From positions 3,968,001 to 4,032,000 of the forward strand of contig NZ_JAFBCF010000001.1 in assembly GCF_016907535.1 (NCBI RefSeq): a stretch of 64,000 nt of DNA. The letters are read 5' to 3'. This DNA comes from Microlunatus panaciterrae (GTDB lineage: Bacteria; Actinomycetota; Actinomycetes; Propionibacteriales; Propionibacteriaceae). Below are positions 62,839 through 64,000 of the stretch, in pieces (position 1 is the first letter of the stretch; each line of letters starts with the position of its first letter). The notes under the pieces were generated by a model. That model had not been told where the DNA came from. It was given only the letters and a program-made list of their open reading frames with translations, and ran no database searches. The position numbers were made by a program, and so were the translations under genes.

Positions 62839-64000
62839 GGCCGGCCGCCCTGATCCGAGACACGGGTCGGGTAGACACGGGCAGCGCCGTCCTCGCAGGC
62901 GGTGGCGAGCAGCCGGCCGTCACCGCTGAACGCCACGTGGCGGACACCGGCCGGATGCACCAGCCGGTACGTCTCGATCCCGGCGTCGACATCGAAGACG
63001 TGCACCGTACGGCCCTCCGACCGCACGGCCAGCGTCCCATCCGCGGAGGAGAACGCCAGTTGCTCCACCGGCGTGCGGAAGACCAGCGTCCGCACCAGGG
63101 CCGGCTCGGCGGCGCTCAGAGCCGTCAGGCGGACGCGGCAGTCGGCCCCGCCGCTGGCAAGCAGGGACCCGTCGGCGCTGAGCGCGACAGCGTTCACCGC
63201 GCGGGGGTGGGTGACCTGGGCGGCCACCTGCCCCGTTGCTGCGTCGACGACCGTTGCCGTGCCGTCCTGGCTGGCTACAGCGAGAAGGCTCCCGGTCAGG
63301 TCGAAGCACAGCGCAACGATCTTCGCATCGTGGTCGAGCCTGAACCGCTCGGCGCCTGTCGCCGCGTCGAGGATCCTGGTCGCGCGGTCGGCGCAACCGG
63401 TCGCCACGAACTGGTCGTCAGCACTGATCGCGACCTGGGTGACTGACTGGGGGTGACGGTGTTGCCAGCGCTCGGTTCCCCCGTCCATGGCCAGCAGCCG
63501 AGCTGTCCTGTCCGCGCTGGCCGTCGCCAGCCACTGGCCGGTGGCCGGGCTGATGGCGACGTCCCTGATCGCATCCTGGTGGTTGACCAACCACAGCTTG
63601 CGACCGGACACCGTCTCGTAGAGCCAGACGCCGCCGCTGCTGCCGGCGGTGGCGAACGTCTGACCCGACGGTGTGAACCCGATCCAGCTGAGCGCCCCGG
63701 GATGGGTCTTCTCCAGCAGCAGCTCGCCAGATCGAACACTGAAGATCGAGGCCACCGGCGAGCTGCCGATCGCCCCGACCAGGCCGATCCCGCCGGTCAC
63801 CGTGACTCTGCTGACCGGGGAGCCGATGAGGACCTGGGTCGGTTCGGTGCCGAGACGGTGCAGCCGGACGAAGCCATTCCCGACGACGACCAGCCGGTCC
63901 CCGCGGGCGGTGAAGCCGACGTCGATGACCTTGGCGTCCGGTCGCTGCCAGACCACCGCCCCCGTACCCGCCTCCAGCACCGTCACCCCGACGCCGTCCT
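62835..64000 (-). CDS. WD40-like beta-propeller protein (paralogue 1), cut by the right window edge
   Basis: The frame is open to base 64000, and the codons above the GTG at 63986 continue a propeller blade (DGVGVTVLEAGTGAVVW), so the gene almost certainly starts outside the window. The 388 visible codons hold about nine blades (AISPATGQWLATASADRTAR, AISADDQFVATGCADRATRI, ALSADGSLLASGGADCRVRL, FSGDGRLLATACEDGAARVY). It is the upstream member of a tandem paralogous pair and is translationally coupled to the next gene (ATGA). Confidence 0.85.
   Translation of the reverse strand, partial: DGVGVTVLEAGTGAVVWQRPDAKVIDVGFTARGDRLVVVGNGFVRLHRLGTEPTQVLIGSPVSRVTVTGGIGLVGAIGSSPVASIFSVRSGELLLEKTHPGALSWIGFTPSGQTFATAGSSGGVWLYETVSGRKLWLVNHQDAIRDVAISPATGQWLATASADRTARLLAMDGGTERWQHRHPQSVTQVAISADDQFVATGCADRATRILDAATGAERFRLDHDAKIVALCFDLTGSLLAVASQDGTATVVDAATGQVAAQVTHPRAVNAVALSADGSLLASGGADCRVRLTALSAAEPALVRTLVFRTPVEQLAFSSADGTLAVRSEGRTVHVFDVDAGIETYRLVHPAGVRHVAFSGDGRLLATACEDGAARVYPTRVSDQGGRP

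Overview
This is a high-GC actinobacterial chromosome segment, most likely from the order Propionibacteriales (a Microlunatus-like organism is my best guess). The grounds are frequent GTG and TTG starts, the coproporphyrin-dependent heme genes (hemE, cgoX, chdC, hemH), actinobacteria-restricted families (SepH, DUF4193, DUF3093, DUF3710, DUF3159, DUF3000), a PPK2 polyphosphate kinase and several apparently leaderless genes. No rRNA, tRNA, IS element, integrase or CRISPR array was seen. Two genes are cut by the edges: sepH on the left and a beta-propeller gene on the right.

Layout. (1) 1-9.2 kb: sepH, a TRIC channel, ferrochelatase, glycerate kinase, an S9 peptidase, then DUF4193, DUF3093, dut, DUF3710, an OB-fold protein and DUF3159. 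(2) 9.2-16.8 kb: two TrkA-type K+ regulators opposite a large APC permease, a 23S/tRNA uracil-methyltransferase-like enzyme and aconitase. (3) 17-31.2 kb: a HIT protein, a small gene behind a perfect LexA (SOS) box, dxs, an amino-acid permease, a 600-bp repeat block, fadB-fadA behind a perfect palindrome, RNase D-DUF3000, hemE-cgoX-chdC, and msrB. From memory, the order of the genes between DUF4193 and msrB closely follows M. tuberculosis Rv2699c to Rv2674, so this is old core chromosome. (4) 31.3-39.5 kb: a stand-alone LigD-type polymerase domain, a RibD-like reductase, PPK2, a three-gene envelope operon (disordered/amphipathic protein, holin-family protein, DUF3618 protein), NAD(P)HX dehydratase with a histidine phosphatase, a NUDIX hydrolase and a membrane protein. 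(5) 39.5-46.1 kb: a tightly coupled assimilatory sulfate-reduction operon (sir, zinc ribbon, cysH, cysC, cysD, cysN, chelatase) preceded by a probable cysteine leader peptide. (6) 46.1-57.1 kb: a GH15-like protein, a BrkB-family protein, a GT-C-like membrane enzyme, a methyltransferase, a divergent arsR/arsI pair, a SpoIID-domain secreted protein and a P-type ATPase. (7) 57.1-64 kb: a three-gene operon of two tandem paralogous beta-propeller proteins and a 1192-residue protein of unknown function, running off the right edge. This is the least explained part of the window.

A dispersed element with core CTTCGACAGGCTCAGG recurs at gene ends and supplies the stop codon of at least two genes. The sulfate operon takes sulfate through APS to sulfite and sulfide: cysD/cysN make APS, cysH reduces it, sir reduces sulfite using siroheme, and the chelatase inserts siroheme iron. 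hemE, cgoX, hemH and chdC complete the late steps of the coproporphyrin-dependent heme route.
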